Origin: Kushneria avicenniae | Lineage (GTDB): Bacteria; Pseudomonadota; Gammaproteobacteria; Pseudomonadales; Halomonadaceae | Assembly (NCBI RefSeq): GCF_900112585.1 | Contig: NZ_FOLY01000002.1 | Span: 124,001 to 188,000 of the forward strand | Length of the DNA: 64,000 bases | Direction of reading: 5' to 3' | Shown here: positions 43,944 through 52,881 of the stretch, one piece after another | How positions within the stretch are numbered: the first letter of the stretch is position 1 | Layout of the letters: every line of letters starts with the position of its first letter | Made by a program: the position numbers and the translations under genes | The notes under the pieces: generated by a model | Database searches by the model: none | Seen by the model: the letters and a program-made list of their open reading frames with translations, nothing else | What the model was told of the DNA's origin: nothing

Positions 43944-45350
43944 TTGAAAGCACTACTGTCCTGGCGCGATGGGGATGATGGCCTGCCGCCGCGCCAGCGT
44001 ATTCTGGCCATGATGGTGCTGATGTCGGGATCGCTGATGGCGGTGCTCAATATCAACAGCGTCAACATTGCCCTGCCGACCATCGCCCGGGAGCTGGACG
44101 TTTCCTCTGCCGCTTCCGTCTGGATCATCAACGTCTATCAGCTGGTGGGCGCTGCCTCCATGCTGACCTTTGCCGCCCTTGGCTATCGCATCGGCCGTTA
44201 TCGGCTCTATATCGGCGGCATGATCGTTTTCGTGCTGACCTCGATCGCCTGTGCGCTGGCACCGTCGCTGGGCTGGCTGATCGGCTTTCGTGCCGTGCAG
44301 GGGCTGGGTTCGGCGGCGATGATGAGCATCGGCCCTTCCATGTATCGGGTCATCTTTCCCACTCGACTGCTGGGACAGGCGATGGGGTTGACCGCGCTGA
44401 CCGTATCACTGGCGGTAGCCGGCGGTCCGGCGCTGGGCGGGCTGATACTGTCCGTGGCCAGCTGGCCGTGGCTTTTCTGGATCAATCTGCCGTTTGGCAT
44501 TGCCGCCATTTGTCTGGCCATTCGGGCACTGCCGCAGGAGCAGGGCAGTCACTACCGGTTTGACGTGCTCGGTGCAGTGTTGTCCGCGGTGGGTCTGGGG
44601 GCCTTTGTCGTCATGCTCGACAGCATTGCCGAAGCGTCCCGCCCGGGCAGCGTTCCGGCACTGCTGATTGTGAGTCTGGTGGCGCTGGCGGGGTTCATAT
44701 GGCGTCAGCGCCATTTCCAGAATCCGCTGCTGCCGCTGATCATCTTTCGCGAAGCGCGCTTCACCATGGCGGTGATGACCTCGTTTTTTTCCTTTCTGGC
44801 CCAGAGCATGGCGTTCATCAGTCTGCCGTTTCTGTTTCAGAGCGTGCAGGGCTACACGCCGCTGGAGTCCGCCATTTTGTTCACGCCCTGGCCGCTGGGC
44901 GTGATGATCGGGGCGCCGCTGGGTGGCCGGCTGGCAGATCGTTTCAGCCCGCCGGTCATCTCATCCATGGGACTTTTGCTCTTTATTGCCGGACTTTTTG
45001 CGCTGGCGCTTCTGGGGGATCAGCCTTCGACGGTGGATATCCTGTGGCGCAGCGCCCTGTGCGGCATGGGCTTCGGGCTTTATCAGGCGCCCAACAACCG
45101 CGAGATGATGGGGTCACTGCCCAAGGCGCGCAGCGGCAGCGCCTCCGGCGTACTGGCCAGCGTGCGTACCTTCGGGCAGTCGGTGGGGGCTGCCTTGGTT
45201 GCACTGGTGCTTTCTGGAATAATGAGTCATACGACAGACGGCGCCCTGACGGTCAGCCTGGCCCTCTGGATGGGCATGGCCTCCGCCATTGCGGCGCTGG
45301 TGCTGTCGGCTTCCCGGATACGCCTGCTCGGCCGGCCCCGTTCAGGGTAA
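43944..45350 (+). CDS. DHA2-type MFS drug exporter (EmrB/QacA-like)
   Basis: A 468-residue transporter with about fourteen hydrophobic segments. Motif C-like GGPALGGLI and motif A-like RIGRYRLYIGG are visible, as is the DHA2 N-terminus LNINSVNIALPTIARELDVSS. Proton-driven drug or osmolyte export is the family role; the substrate is unknown and no EmrA-like partner is nearby. A TTG start is taken; it has no good ribosome site, and starting at one of the internal ATGs (17-18 codons later) would not harm the first helix. Confidence 0.85.
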   Translation: MKALLSWRDGDDGLPPRQRILAMMVLMSGSLMAVLNINSVNIALPTIARELDVSSAASVWIINVYQLVGAASMLTFAALGYRIGRYRLYIGGMIVFVLTSIACALAPSLGWLIGFRAVQGLGSAAMMSIGPSMYRVIFPTRLLGQAMGLTALTVSLAVAGGPALGGLILSVASWPWLFWINLPFGIAAICLAIRALPQEQGSHYRFDVLGAVLSAVGLGAFVVMLDSIAEASRPGSVPALLIVSLVALAGFIWRQRHFQNPLLPLIIFREARFTMAVMTSFFSFLAQSMAFISLPFLFQSVQGYTPLESAILFTPWPLGVMIGAPLGGRLADRFSPPVISSMGLLLFIAGLFALALLGDQPSTVDILWRSALCGMGFGLYQAPNNREMMGSLPKARSGSASGVLASVRTFGQSVGAALVALVLSGIMSHTTDGALTVSLALWMGMASAIAALVLSASRIRLLGRPRSG

Positions 45351-45419
45351 GCCGGCGTATCAGGCAGGGACTGTTCTGCATGACTTCTGACAATAATCGA
45401 TGTGCCGGAGGTGACAACC

Positions 45420-45761
45420 ATGACCATTTCTTCGGTGGATTCGCTTGAAGGCGCCGATATCGCGGCACTGATCGAGCAGAAACTGGCTGTTTTTGAGCCA
45501 CAGTGGCTGAGCATCGAAAACGAAAGCCACAAGCATAATGTGCCCCCCGATTCCCAGACGCACTTCAAGGTGACGCTCATCTCCAGGCAGTTTGAAGGCA
45601 TGATGCCGGTCAAGCGCCATCAGCAGGTGTATGCCGCCCTGTCCGACGAGCTGGCGGGCCCCGTGCACGCACTCGCTTTGCACCTGTATACGCCCGAACA
45701 GTGGGAGACGCGCGGCAACGAGCGTCCCGATTCGCCGAACTGCCGTGGCGGTGGTGCCTAG
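45420..45761 (+). CDS. bolA: BolA-family protein
   Basis: BolA proteins partner monothiol glutaredoxins at Fe-S clusters and act as stress and morphology regulators. The 113-residue protein shows NESHKHNVPPDSQTHFKVTL and DELAGPVHALALHLYTPEQW, the BolA signature including the conserved cluster-ligand His. The ATG at 45420 has GGAGG upstream; the ten C-terminal residues (PDSPNCRGGGA) add a Cys. It follows the exporter by 69 bases. Confidence 0.93.
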   Translation: MTISSVDSLEGADIAALIEQKLAVFEPQWLSIENESHKHNVPPDSQTHFKVTLISRQFEGMMPVKRHQQVYAALSDELAGPVHALALHLYTPEQWETRGNERPDSPNCRGGGA

Positions 45762-45797
45762 TGTCGGCGATGTCATGAGTCATCGATACCGGTGTCT

Positions 45798-45822
45798 GGC
45801 CTTCCCTGCGGGAAGGCCTTTT
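45798..45822 (+). terminator. Terminator after bolA
   Basis: GGCCTTCCC-TGC-GGGAAGGCC is a perfect 9-bp stem followed by TTTT, 36 bases past the bolA stop and 29 before the next start codon. Confidence 0.85.
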
Positions 45823-45851
45823 ACGCTCTACCCCTTCAACGGATGCAGCCC

Positions 45852-46751
45852 ATGGTGACCGAGCGCGCGCGCCGACAGTATCTCGAGGCGATGGGCATAC
45901 CGCTCTGGGTGGCGCGCCATCCGCTGCCCAACGCGCTGGATTCAAATCTGCCACCGGTGGAAGAGGCCGAGGAGCGCCCTGATGAGACGATCAATCATCA
46001 TCAGCGTCTTCACGCCCTGATCGATGACGTCGAGCGTGACGACGCTCCATCAGGATTCGAGGCGTCAACGACGCCGCCTGCCGAGGTGGCCGACCCGGCA
46101 CCGACGGACCCCACGACAGCGGCCCGCTCGATCAGGGCCATGCTTGAAGGCGAAAGCCTCCGGGAAACCGAGCGCTCGAGTGAGACACCGGCAGCGCCCG
46201 TTGAAAAGGCCAGGGAGACTACCGAAGCTTCCAGAGCGCCTGATGCTGCTGCCGGACGAGCGCCGCATGAGCCGCTGCGCTTCTCGCTGCAGGTGGGCGC
46301 GCTCGACGGACGCTGGCTGCTGATGCTGGCCCGTGACGAGGCGCCGAATGAGCAGGAGCAGAATCTCATCAACGCCATCCTGCAGGCCGGCGGTGTGCAG
46401 CCCTCCGCGTCCCTGTCGTGTCAGCGCTTTGGCTGGCCGATGATGGAAGGGCTGCCGGTGGATGATGCCCTTGATGAAGCGCGTCAGGGCTTCAAGGCCT
46501 TTCTGGCCGGTCGTCGCGCCCGGGGCTGGCACCCCGAGCGGCTACTGCTGTTTGGCCGACACTCGGTGCTCGAAGAGGTGCTGGATATCCACAGCGGCCG
46601 GAGTCGAGTGCTCGACCTGCCGTTCTGGCAGGGGCCGGCGCTTGAGTCGCTGGGCGAGGCGCAGGCGCGTCGGGCACTGTGGGCGACGATGGGTGAGTGG
46701 CCCACGTGGTGGCAGGGCCAGGCAGAGGCATCGGGTGACGATGATCATTGA
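45852..46751 (+). CDS. holD: HolD-like (DNA polymerase III psi) protein with long linker
   Basis: The 299-residue protein sits where E. coli has holD, directly before rimI. Its N-terminus YLEAMGIPLWVARHPLP resembles the psi peptide that binds the clamp-loader collar, and the C-terminal RRALWATMGEW resembles the ARAALWQQI segment of psi. Between lie about 100 residues rich in Ala, Pro, Glu and Thr (about 35-138) and an alpha/beta part (141-262). E. coli psi has 137 residues. The ATG at 45852 (GGA eight bases upstream) is chosen because longer versions run through the bolA terminator. Confidence 0.6.
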   Translation: MVTERARRQYLEAMGIPLWVARHPLPNALDSNLPPVEEAEERPDETINHHQRLHALIDDVERDDAPSGFEASTTPPAEVADPAPTDPTTAARSIRAMLEGESLRETERSSETPAAPVEKARETTEASRAPDAAAGRAPHEPLRFSLQVGALDGRWLLMLARDEAPNEQEQNLINAILQAGGVQPSASLSCQRFGWPMMEGLPVDDALDEARQGFKAFLAGRRARGWHPERLLLFGRHSVLEEVLDIHSGRSRVLDLPFWQGPALESLGEAQARRALWATMGEWPTWWQGQAEASGDDDH

Positions 46752-47193
46752 GAACGTCAGTGACAGCGAGGCGCTGGCAGCGCTGGACGCTTGTGCCCGA
46801 GGCGAGCAGGCCTGGTCCGCAGCGCGTTTTGAAACCCTGGGGCATGATGAGCGCTACCGTCTGATCGGCCTGCTGGCGTTGCCGACACGACAGCTGATGG
46901 CTTTTGCCGTGATCGCGTTCGGCCCCTTTGATCTCGAGCTTGAAATGATTGCGGTCGATCCGCAGCACCGTCGATCGGGACTGGCCGGCCGTCTGATCGA
47001 GGCCATGATCGATGAAGGGAGCGGGCGGGGGATGGAGCGGGTGCTGCTTGAAGTGCGGGCGAGCAACGAGGCGGCACGGGCCCTGTACGCACGTCATGGT
47101 TTTGCAGAGGATGGCTGCCGGGCGGGCTACTATCCGATCTCACCCGGCAGGCGAGAGGATGCGATACTGATGTCGCGTCCTCTCGCCTGCTGA
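46741..47193 (+). CDS. rimI: GNAT N-acetyltransferase RimI-like
   Basis: RimI acetylates the N-terminus of ribosomal protein S18 and may modify others. The 150-residue protein has the GNAT acetyl-CoA motif (ELEMIAVDPQHRRSGLAGRLIEAM, RRSGLA as the pyrophosphate loop) and the C-terminal VRASNEAARALYARHGFAEDGCRAGYY segment. It overlaps holD by 11 bases, the same coupling as in E. coli. Confidence 0.88.
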   Translation: MIIENVSDSEALAALDACARGEQAWSAARFETLGHDERYRLIGLLALPTRQLMAFAVIAFGPFDLELEMIAVDPQHRRSGLAGRLIEAMIDEGSGRGMERVLLEVRASNEAARALYARHGFAEDGCRAGYYPISPGRREDAILMSRPLAC

Positions 47194-47215
47194 CACCGGG
47201 CGCCGGTCGATCGAC

Positions 47216-47461
47216 TTACCAGGAGGGGCTGGTCGTCTGCGCTTCAGGGGCGGAAGCGTTGCCGGCGTCAGATGCTGTGCTGGCGTCGAGCTCACGGAAG
47301 CGCTCCAGCAGGCCGCCCAGACGGCTTTCCCACTGCTGGCGCTCGTTTTTCAGACGCTCGTTTTCCTGACGCAGCTCGTCAAGTTCCATGCGCTGCATTT
47401 CGATGGTGTCAACGGCGCTGTTGACGCGCTGTTCAAGCTGCTCGAGAAGTTCGTTGCTCAT
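47216..47461 (-). CDS. zapB: ZapB-like coiled-coil protein
   Basis: An 81-residue protein, almost entirely coiled coil over residues 3-57 (LLEQLEQRVNSAVDTIEMQRMELDELRQENERLKNERQQWESRLGGLL pattern), with an Ala/Ser-rich tail. It fits the ZapB/DUF904 group, which bundles FtsZ with ZapA at midcell. The tail is not part of the E. coli protein. Convergent with rimI and followed by rsmD upstream on the same strand. The name is probable, not proven. Confidence 0.65.
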   Translation of the reverse strand: MSNELLEQLEQRVNSAVDTIEMQRMELDELRQENERLKNERQQWESRLGGLLERFRELDASTASDAGNASAPEAQTTSPSW

Positions 47462-47582
47462 GCTGTACTCCTGATACGGATAATAAGGCGAAAGCCCGCC
47501 CTGCAGGGCCCGGGTCGGGTGCCGGCGCGCGCGCAGGCCAGACTACGCGCGACGGCGCGTGGCGGCAAGAGGGCCCGGGCGA

Positions 47583-48194
47583 TTACGCGCTTTCACGCCG
47601 GTAAAGTCGCACATGGCTGTCGCCCGCCTGGGTGTCGCGGGTCAGGTGCCATCCGACGGGCAGGCGTGGCATCAGGCCGGTCTCGGTTTCAACATGAATC
47701 AGGGCGCCTTCTGCCAGCCAGCCTTCTTCCTCCAGCCGCTGACAGCAGTCACTGATCAGATCCTGCCTGAATGGCGGGTCCACGAAGACCAGGTTGAACG
47801 GCTGTACAGGGCGTGTGTCCAGAAAGGCGTCGGCCCTTTGAGGGTGGACCGGCATCGTGACGTCCAGCGAGGTGAGGTTCTGCGTGATCTGACGCGCGAC
47901 CATGCGGTCGGCCTCGACAAAGTGCACTTCGCCGGCACCGCGCGACAGGGCTTCAAGGCCCAGCGCGCCGGTGCCGGCAAAAAGATCGAGCACGCGAGTG
48001 CGACTGTCGATCTCCAGTGCCAGCCAGTTGAACAGCGTCTCGCGCACGCGATCCGGCGTTGGCCGAAGGCCCGGATGATCGGGTACCGGCAGCAGGCGCC
48101 GGCGAAAGCGCCCGCCAATCAGCCGTAAACGGCCGCTACCGTGGTGAGTCTTTCCCTGGTCCTGTCCCTGAGTGCCGTGACGCCGTCGACTCAT
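47583..48194 (-). CDS. rsmD: 16S rRNA (guanine966-N2)-methyltransferase RsmD
   Basis: RsmD methylates G966 of 16S rRNA. The 203-residue protein has an Arg-rich N-terminus with RLIGGRFRRRLLPVP, the cofactor motif VLDLFAGTGALGLEALSRGA and the catalytic DPPF. The ATG at 48194 has AGGAG eight bases upstream; it is divergent from ftsY, an arrangement shared with many gammaproteobacteria. Confidence 0.94.
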   Translation of the reverse strand: MSRRRHGTQGQDQGKTHHGSGRLRLIGGRFRRRLLPVPDHPGLRPTPDRVRETLFNWLALEIDSRTRVLDLFAGTGALGLEALSRGAGEVHFVEADRMVARQITQNLTSLDVTMPVHPQRADAFLDTRPVQPFNLVFVDPPFRQDLISDCCQRLEEEGWLAEGALIHVETETGLMPRLPVGWHLTRDTQAGDSHVRLYRRESA

Positions 48195-48415
48195 GTGCTC
48201 CTGAAGCCTCGCTGGTTGAAAACAGGCTGCCTGAATCGATTCTCTTCGTGGGTGAAGATCCATCTGCAGTCTCTGTCGGGTGTGCCATCCTTGGAGGACC
48301 TGCACGGATGACCTGTATGGATTGTACCGGCGGGCAGCGCTTGAGTGGTAGGATGCGGTATCAAATGGCGGGCTGACCGCCTTTCCCCGATGGATCAATC
48401 GCGACGATAGTGCCC

Positions 48416-50038
48416 ATGTTTGGTTTTTTTAAGCGCAAGAAGCAGCGCCGCGATCAGCAGGATCGCGAAGAGCAGCAGTCCGAACAGCAGGCGTCTCAGC
48501 AGACGTCTGACGAGACCGATGGAGCGCCGGAACCGCCTGCCGAGGCGCGTGAAGCGCGAGACGTCCCACCGGCTCGCGAGCCTGAAAGTCCGGCCGGCCC
48601 GGTCGATGAAACACTGCCAGACACCGATACCGCCTCACCGGAGGTATCCGAACCAGCGCTCGAGGAGAAGCTCCGGGAAGATCGCGACAGCGAGCCGGTG
48701 ATCGAGCCCGAGCTGCCTGTCGAGCCTGAACGCGTCGAGCCCGAACCGGCTGTCCATCCCGAGTCGATCATTGCGCCCGACCCTGAACCGGTCATCGATG
48801 CCGAGCCCGAGCCAGTCATCGACCCCGAACCCGTTCAGGGGCGCCCGGTCGATGCACCGGCGTCGCCGGATGAAACGCTTTCGCAGGAGGCACCGGAGCC
48901 CGCGCCAGAGGCGCCGCCCCTGCAGGAAGCGCCGACCGAAAAGGTGCCCGAGGTGCCGCCCGAGGAGACTGCGCCCGGCGTGGCATCCGAAGTCACGACG
49001 CCGGCGCGCAATCGCGGGCGTGACAAGCCGAGTCGGTCGCGTCAGGACATGACCGTTGAAGTGGGGCCGGAAACCGCCGATGAGCACAGCGATACTGCCG
49101 GTGCCAAAAAGGGCTGGTTTTCCCGCATGCGTCAGGGGCTGGGCAAGACCCGTTCCAATCTGACAGACGGGCTGGCGACGCTGCTGCTGGGTCACAAGGA
49201 GATCGACGATGATCTGCTCGAGGAGCTGGAAACCCAGCTTCTGATGGCAGATGTCGGCGTCGCGGCGACCAGCGAGATCATGGAAAACCTCGAGGGGCAG
49301 ATTTCGCGCCGCGAGCTTAAAAATGTCGATGCGCTGTATAAATCGCTGCAGCAGGAGCTGTCGCGCATGCTTGAGCCGGTGGCCAAACCCCTGCGTCTGC
49401 CGCCGAAGGGCGAGGGTCCGTTCGTGATCCTGATGGTGGGCGTCAACGGCGTGGGCAAGACCACCACGATCGGCAAGCTGACCCAGCGCTTTCAGCGTCA
49501 GGGGCGTAGCGTCATGCTGGCGGCGGGGGATACCTTCCGCGCCGCCGCCGTCGAGCAGCTGCAGGTCTGGGGCGAGCGCAACGATGTGCCGGTCATCGCC
49601 CAGCACACCGGCGCCGACAGCGCCTCGGTCATCTATGACGCGGTATCGGCGGCGAAGGCGCGCGGTATTGACGTGCTGATTGCTGACACGGCCGGTCGAC
49701 TGCACAACAAGAATCATCTCATGGATGAGCTCAGCAAGGTGCAGCGCGTCATGGCGCGTCTGGATGCGAAGGCGCCGCACGAGGTCATGCTGGTGCTCGA
49801 CGCCGGTACGGGTCAGAACGCGATTTCCCAGGCAGAAACCTTCAATCAGGCGGTCCCCGTGACCGGCATTACCCTGACCAAGCTGGACGGTACGGCCAAG
49901 GGCGGCATCATCTTCGCCATTGCCAAGCAGCTGGGAACGCCGATTCGCTATATCGGCGTCGGGGAAACCCTGGATGACCTGCGGCCCTTCGAGGCCGAGG
50001 ACTTTGTCGGGGCGCTCTTTGATCGGGATGGCGGCTGA
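48416..50038 (+). CDS. ftsY: Signal recognition particle receptor FtsY
   Basis: FtsY is the membrane-associated SRP receptor. The protein has 540 residues: a short basic start (MFGFFKRKKQRRDQ), an acidic A domain (about 15-215) with repeated EPVID/EPEPV units, and the NG GTPase with VGVNGVGKTTTIGKL, the DTAGRLHNKNHLM and TKLDGTAKGG motifs. The ATG at 48416 is preferred over a GTG two codons upstream since it gives the family N-terminus. It starts the ftsY-ftsE-ftsX-rpoH cluster. Confidence 0.96.
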   Translation: MFGFFKRKKQRRDQQDREEQQSEQQASQQTSDETDGAPEPPAEAREARDVPPAREPESPAGPVDETLPDTDTASPEVSEPALEEKLREDRDSEPVIEPELPVEPERVEPEPAVHPESIIAPDPEPVIDAEPEPVIDPEPVQGRPVDAPASPDETLSQEAPEPAPEAPPLQEAPTEKVPEVPPEETAPGVASEVTTPARNRGRDKPSRSRQDMTVEVGPETADEHSDTAGAKKGWFSRMRQGLGKTRSNLTDGLATLLLGHKEIDDDLLEELETQLLMADVGVAATSEIMENLEGQISRRELKNVDALYKSLQQELSRMLEPVAKPLRLPPKGEGPFVILMVGVNGVGKTTTIGKLTQRFQRQGRSVMLAAGDTFRAAAVEQLQVWGERNDVPVIAQHTGADSASVIYDAVSAAKARGIDVLIADTAGRLHNKNHLMDELSKVQRVMARLDAKAPHEVMLVLDAGTGQNAISQAETFNQAVPVTGITLTKLDGTAKGGIIFAIAKQLGTPIRYIGVGETLDDLRPFEAEDFVGALFDRDGG

Positions 50039-50044
50039 CCGCTC

Positions 50045-50719
50045 ATGGCCATGATCGAGTTTGCGCATGTCGGCAAGCGCTACGGTGGACGTTTCGAGGC
50101 GCTGGCCGATCTCAATTTCTCTGTGGAGCGCGGTGAGATGGTCTTTCTCACCGGGCACTCCGGTGCCGGCAAGAGTTCGGTGCTGCGTCTGCTCATGGCC
50201 CTGGAGCGGCCCTCACGGGGGCGGATTTCCGTGGCCGGCCATGACATCACCAACCTCCACGTGTCACAGATTCCCTTCTATCGACGCCAGATCGGGGTGG
50301 TCTATCAGAATCACCAGCTGCTTTATGACCGCAGTGTGTTCGATAACGTGGCGCTACCGCTGATCATCCAGGGCGCTGCGCCGCAGGATGCCCGGCGTCG
50401 TGTGCATGCAGCACTCGACAAGATCGGTCTTCTGCATCGTGAGAAGGCACTGCCCATCGAGCTGTCCGGCGGTGAGCAGCAGCGGATAGGTATCGCGCGG
50501 GCGGTGGTGACCAAGCCGGCCATGCTGCTGGCCGATGAGCCAACGGGCAACCTGGATCCACAGCTTTCGGCCGACATCATGCGTCTTTTCGAGGACTTCA
50601 ATCGCATTGGCACCACAGTACTGCTGGCCAGTCACGATCTGGCCCTGATCGCCCGGCTCAGGCACCGGGTGCTCAAGCTGCGCGATGGCCGGCTGATCGG
50701 TGATGAGGGGGCAGCATGA
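50045..50719 (+). CDS. ftsE: Cell division ATPase FtsE
   Basis: FtsE with FtsX forms an ABC complex that activates septal peptidoglycan hydrolases (via EnvC) rather than importing a solute. The 224-residue ATPase has Walker A GHSGAGKSS (near 35), the signature LSGGEQQR and Walker B MLLADEPTGN. It lies 7 bases after ftsY and its ATGA overlaps ftsX. Confidence 0.96.
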   Translation: MAMIEFAHVGKRYGGRFEALADLNFSVERGEMVFLTGHSGAGKSSVLRLLMALERPSRGRISVAGHDITNLHVSQIPFYRRQIGVVYQNHQLLYDRSVFDNVALPLIIQGAAPQDARRRVHAALDKIGLLHREKALPIELSGGEQQRIGIARAVVTKPAMLLADEPTGNLDPQLSADIMRLFEDFNRIGTTVLLASHDLALIARLRHRVLKLRDGRLIGDEGAA

Positions 50720-51711
50720 GCCAGACACCACGGCGCAGTACCGAGGCTGCCGAAAAATCCCGTCGCGGTGCGCGCTCGCATCGAATCACCTTTGAAAGCC
50801 GGTCACGTGCCTGGCGACGGCATCATGAACAGATGGCCGTGGACAGCCTGCACCGGCTGCGTCAGCGGCCGCTGTCGAGTCTCATGACCATGCTGGCCAT
50901 CGCGATCGCCATGGTACTGCCGGCCAGTCTGTGGCTGGCGCTGAGCAGCGCACAGCTTCTGGACAATAATCTCGATGACAGTGCGCGCATGACGCTGTAT
51001 CTCGACCCGGCACTGTCGGAGTCGCAGGCCATGGACATCACCGATCGGGTGCGCGGCGACAGCGATATCGCTTCTACGGAGCTGATTACTGCGGCCGCCG
51101 GGCTTGAAAGCTTTCAGCAGCGTCTGGGCATGAGCGATGCGCTGGCCATGATGGATGACAACCCGCTGCCAGCGACCATTCTGGTTCAGCCGCGCTCTCG
51201 CGACCCCGACGCGGCACAGACACTGACCGAGCGGCTCGGGAAAATCGAGGGCGTGACCGATGCCCGACTGGACATGGCCTGGCTTGAGCGCCTGCGCGAG
51301 CTCAGCGAGCTGGGGCGGCGTGTGGTGCTGGCCTTTGGCGTGCTGTTCGCGCTTGGCGTGCTGCTGGTCGTGGGGAACACCATTCGGCTGGCGGTCGAAA
51401 GCCGTCGTCAGGAGATCGAGGTGGTGACCCTGATCGGAGCCACTCACGCCTTCGTGCGACGTCCCTTTCTTTATGTGGGCGTCTGGTACGGTCTGGGCGG
51501 TGGCATACTGGCGCTGTTACTGCTGACGGTGGGGCGTCGCTGGCTGTCGGCGCCCATCGATATGCTGGCTTCCGGGTTTGGCAGCCATTTTTCGCTGCCG
51601 GGCATCGGCCTGGGTGGATCGGTTTTGCTTTTGATCTGTAGTACGCTGCTGGGGCTTGTCGGGGCATGGCTGGCCGTCAGTCGTCATCTGGCCGACATCA
51701 GTCCGCGCTGA
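50716..51711 (+). CDS. ftsX: Cell division membrane protein FtsX
   Basis: FtsX is the four-helix transmembrane partner of FtsE. The 331-residue protein has a cytoplasmic N-terminus of about 60 residues, membrane segments near 60-80, 205-225, 255-275 and 296-316, and a large periplasmic loop (80-200) for EnvC binding. The VESRRQEIEVVTLIGATHAFVRRPFLY segment is conserved. Confidence 0.95.
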   Translation: MSQTPRRSTEAAEKSRRGARSHRITFESRSRAWRRHHEQMAVDSLHRLRQRPLSSLMTMLAIAIAMVLPASLWLALSSAQLLDNNLDDSARMTLYLDPALSESQAMDITDRVRGDSDIASTELITAAAGLESFQQRLGMSDALAMMDDNPLPATILVQPRSRDPDAAQTLTERLGKIEGVTDARLDMAWLERLRELSELGRRVVLAFGVLFALGVLLVVGNTIRLAVESRRQEIEVVTLIGATHAFVRRPFLYVGVWYGLGGGILALLLLTVGRRWLSAPIDMLASGFGSHFSLPGIGLGGSVLLLICSTLLGLVGAWLAVSRHLADISPR

Positions 51712-51773
51712 AATGATTCGCAGGTGGCCCGAAAAAGTCGTTACAAGGGCACCAAAGCACCATTACCATGGTC

Positions 51774-51779
51774 TATAAT
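51774..51779 (+). promoter_or_regulatory. -10 box upstream of rpoH
   Basis: A perfect TATAAT lies 44 bases before the rpoH start. No convincing -35 at 16-18 bases upstream was found. It suggests rpoH has its own promoter besides read-through from ftsX. Confidence 0.4.
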
Positions 51780-51822
51780 GACTGACAGTTATCAAGTAGA
51801 GACCAGGGGAGACCGTTTAAAC

Positions 51823-52692
51823 ATGAGTACCAGTCTTCAACCTATTGGTCATCTTTCGCCGGGCAATGACCTCAACGGCTATATTCAGGCCGTTAATCGT
51901 ATTCCCGTACTGACGCTGGACGAGGAAAAGGATCTTGCCACGCGTCTGCATACCGACAATGACATTGAATCTGCCCGTCGCCTTGTCATGTCGCACCTGA
52001 GATTCGTGGTTCATATCGCCCGCAGCTATTCGGGTTACGGTCTGGCACAGGCGGATCTGATTCAGGAAGGCAACGTGGGCCTGATGAAGGCCGTCAAGCG
52101 TTTCGATCCTGCTCAGGGCGTGCGTCTGGTGTCCTTCGCCGTACACTGGATCAAGGCCGAGATTCACGAGTTTGTGCTGCGCAACTGGCGCATCGTCAAG
52201 GTGGCGACCACCAAGGCCCAGCGCAAGCTGTTCTTCAATCTGCGCAGCGCCAAAAAGCGCCTGTCGTGGTTGAACAACGACGAAGTGAATGCCATCGCGC
52301 AGGATCTGGACGTCAAGCCGGAGGCCGTGCGCGAGATGGAAGGACGCCTGTCGGCCTTTGATGCCGGATTTGATCCGGCACCCGGCAGCGAGGATGACGA
52401 GCAGAGCTATCAGTCGCCTTCACAGTATCTGGAAGATGGCCGTTCTGACCCGGCGCTGTCGCTGGAAGAGTCAGACTGGCAGGATCGCTCCTCGCAGCAG
52501 CTGCGCGAAGCATTGGCGCGTCTTGATGATCGCTCGCGGGACATTCTTCAGCGCCGCTGGCTGGCCGAGCAGAAATCAACGCTGCACGAACTTGCCGACA
52601 CCTACGGCGTGTCTGCCGAGCGTATACGTCAGCTCGAAAAGAACGCCATGAAAAAACTCAAACAGGCGATTGGTGAATCCGTCGAAGCTGCC
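51823..52692 (+). CDS. rpoH: RNA polymerase heat-shock sigma factor (sigma-32)
   Basis: RpoH directs heat-shock transcription. The 290-residue protein has region 2 ([18 protein letters not shown] and [10 protein letters not shown]), the RpoH box QRKLFFNLR (133-141) unique to this sigma, and region 4 ([26 protein letters not shown]). The ATG at 51823, with GGGGAG upstream, gives MSTSLQPIG. It follows ftsX as in E. coli. Confidence 0.97.
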
Positions 52693-52746
52693 TGAGACAG
52701 GGTGTTGCCGTTTTCATACTAAAGACGGTTTTTGATGCAAAAATTG

Positions 52747-52776
52747 ACCCCCGGGCTCCCAGAGTCCGGGGGTTTT
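52747..52776 (+). terminator. Terminator of rpoH
   Basis: ACCCCCGG pairs with CCGGGGGT, with CTC/GAG pairing in the loop, and TTTT follows; 55 bases after the rpoH stop. Confidence 0.8.
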
Positions 52777-52881
52777 GCTATAGGGTTATGCGCCATGAAA
52801 AAAAATGATGTTTAATAACATGGATCATTTAAATTCATTTTTGTCGATATATTACGCTGTCGCTGCCCTGAGCGCTGATCG
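52777..52881 (+). other. AT-rich leader before the EAL gene
   Basis: About 100 bases markedly richer in A and T than the window (runs such as AAAAAAAA and TTTTT, many TTAA/ATAT). It lies between the rpoH terminator and the EAL gene start; probably its promoter region, but no confident hexamer pair is chosen. Confidence 0.4.

Noticed and set aside
45792-45851. Extended N-terminus of the HolD-like protein
   Set aside because: It would be translated from the bolA terminator hairpin; the ATG at 45852 is better.
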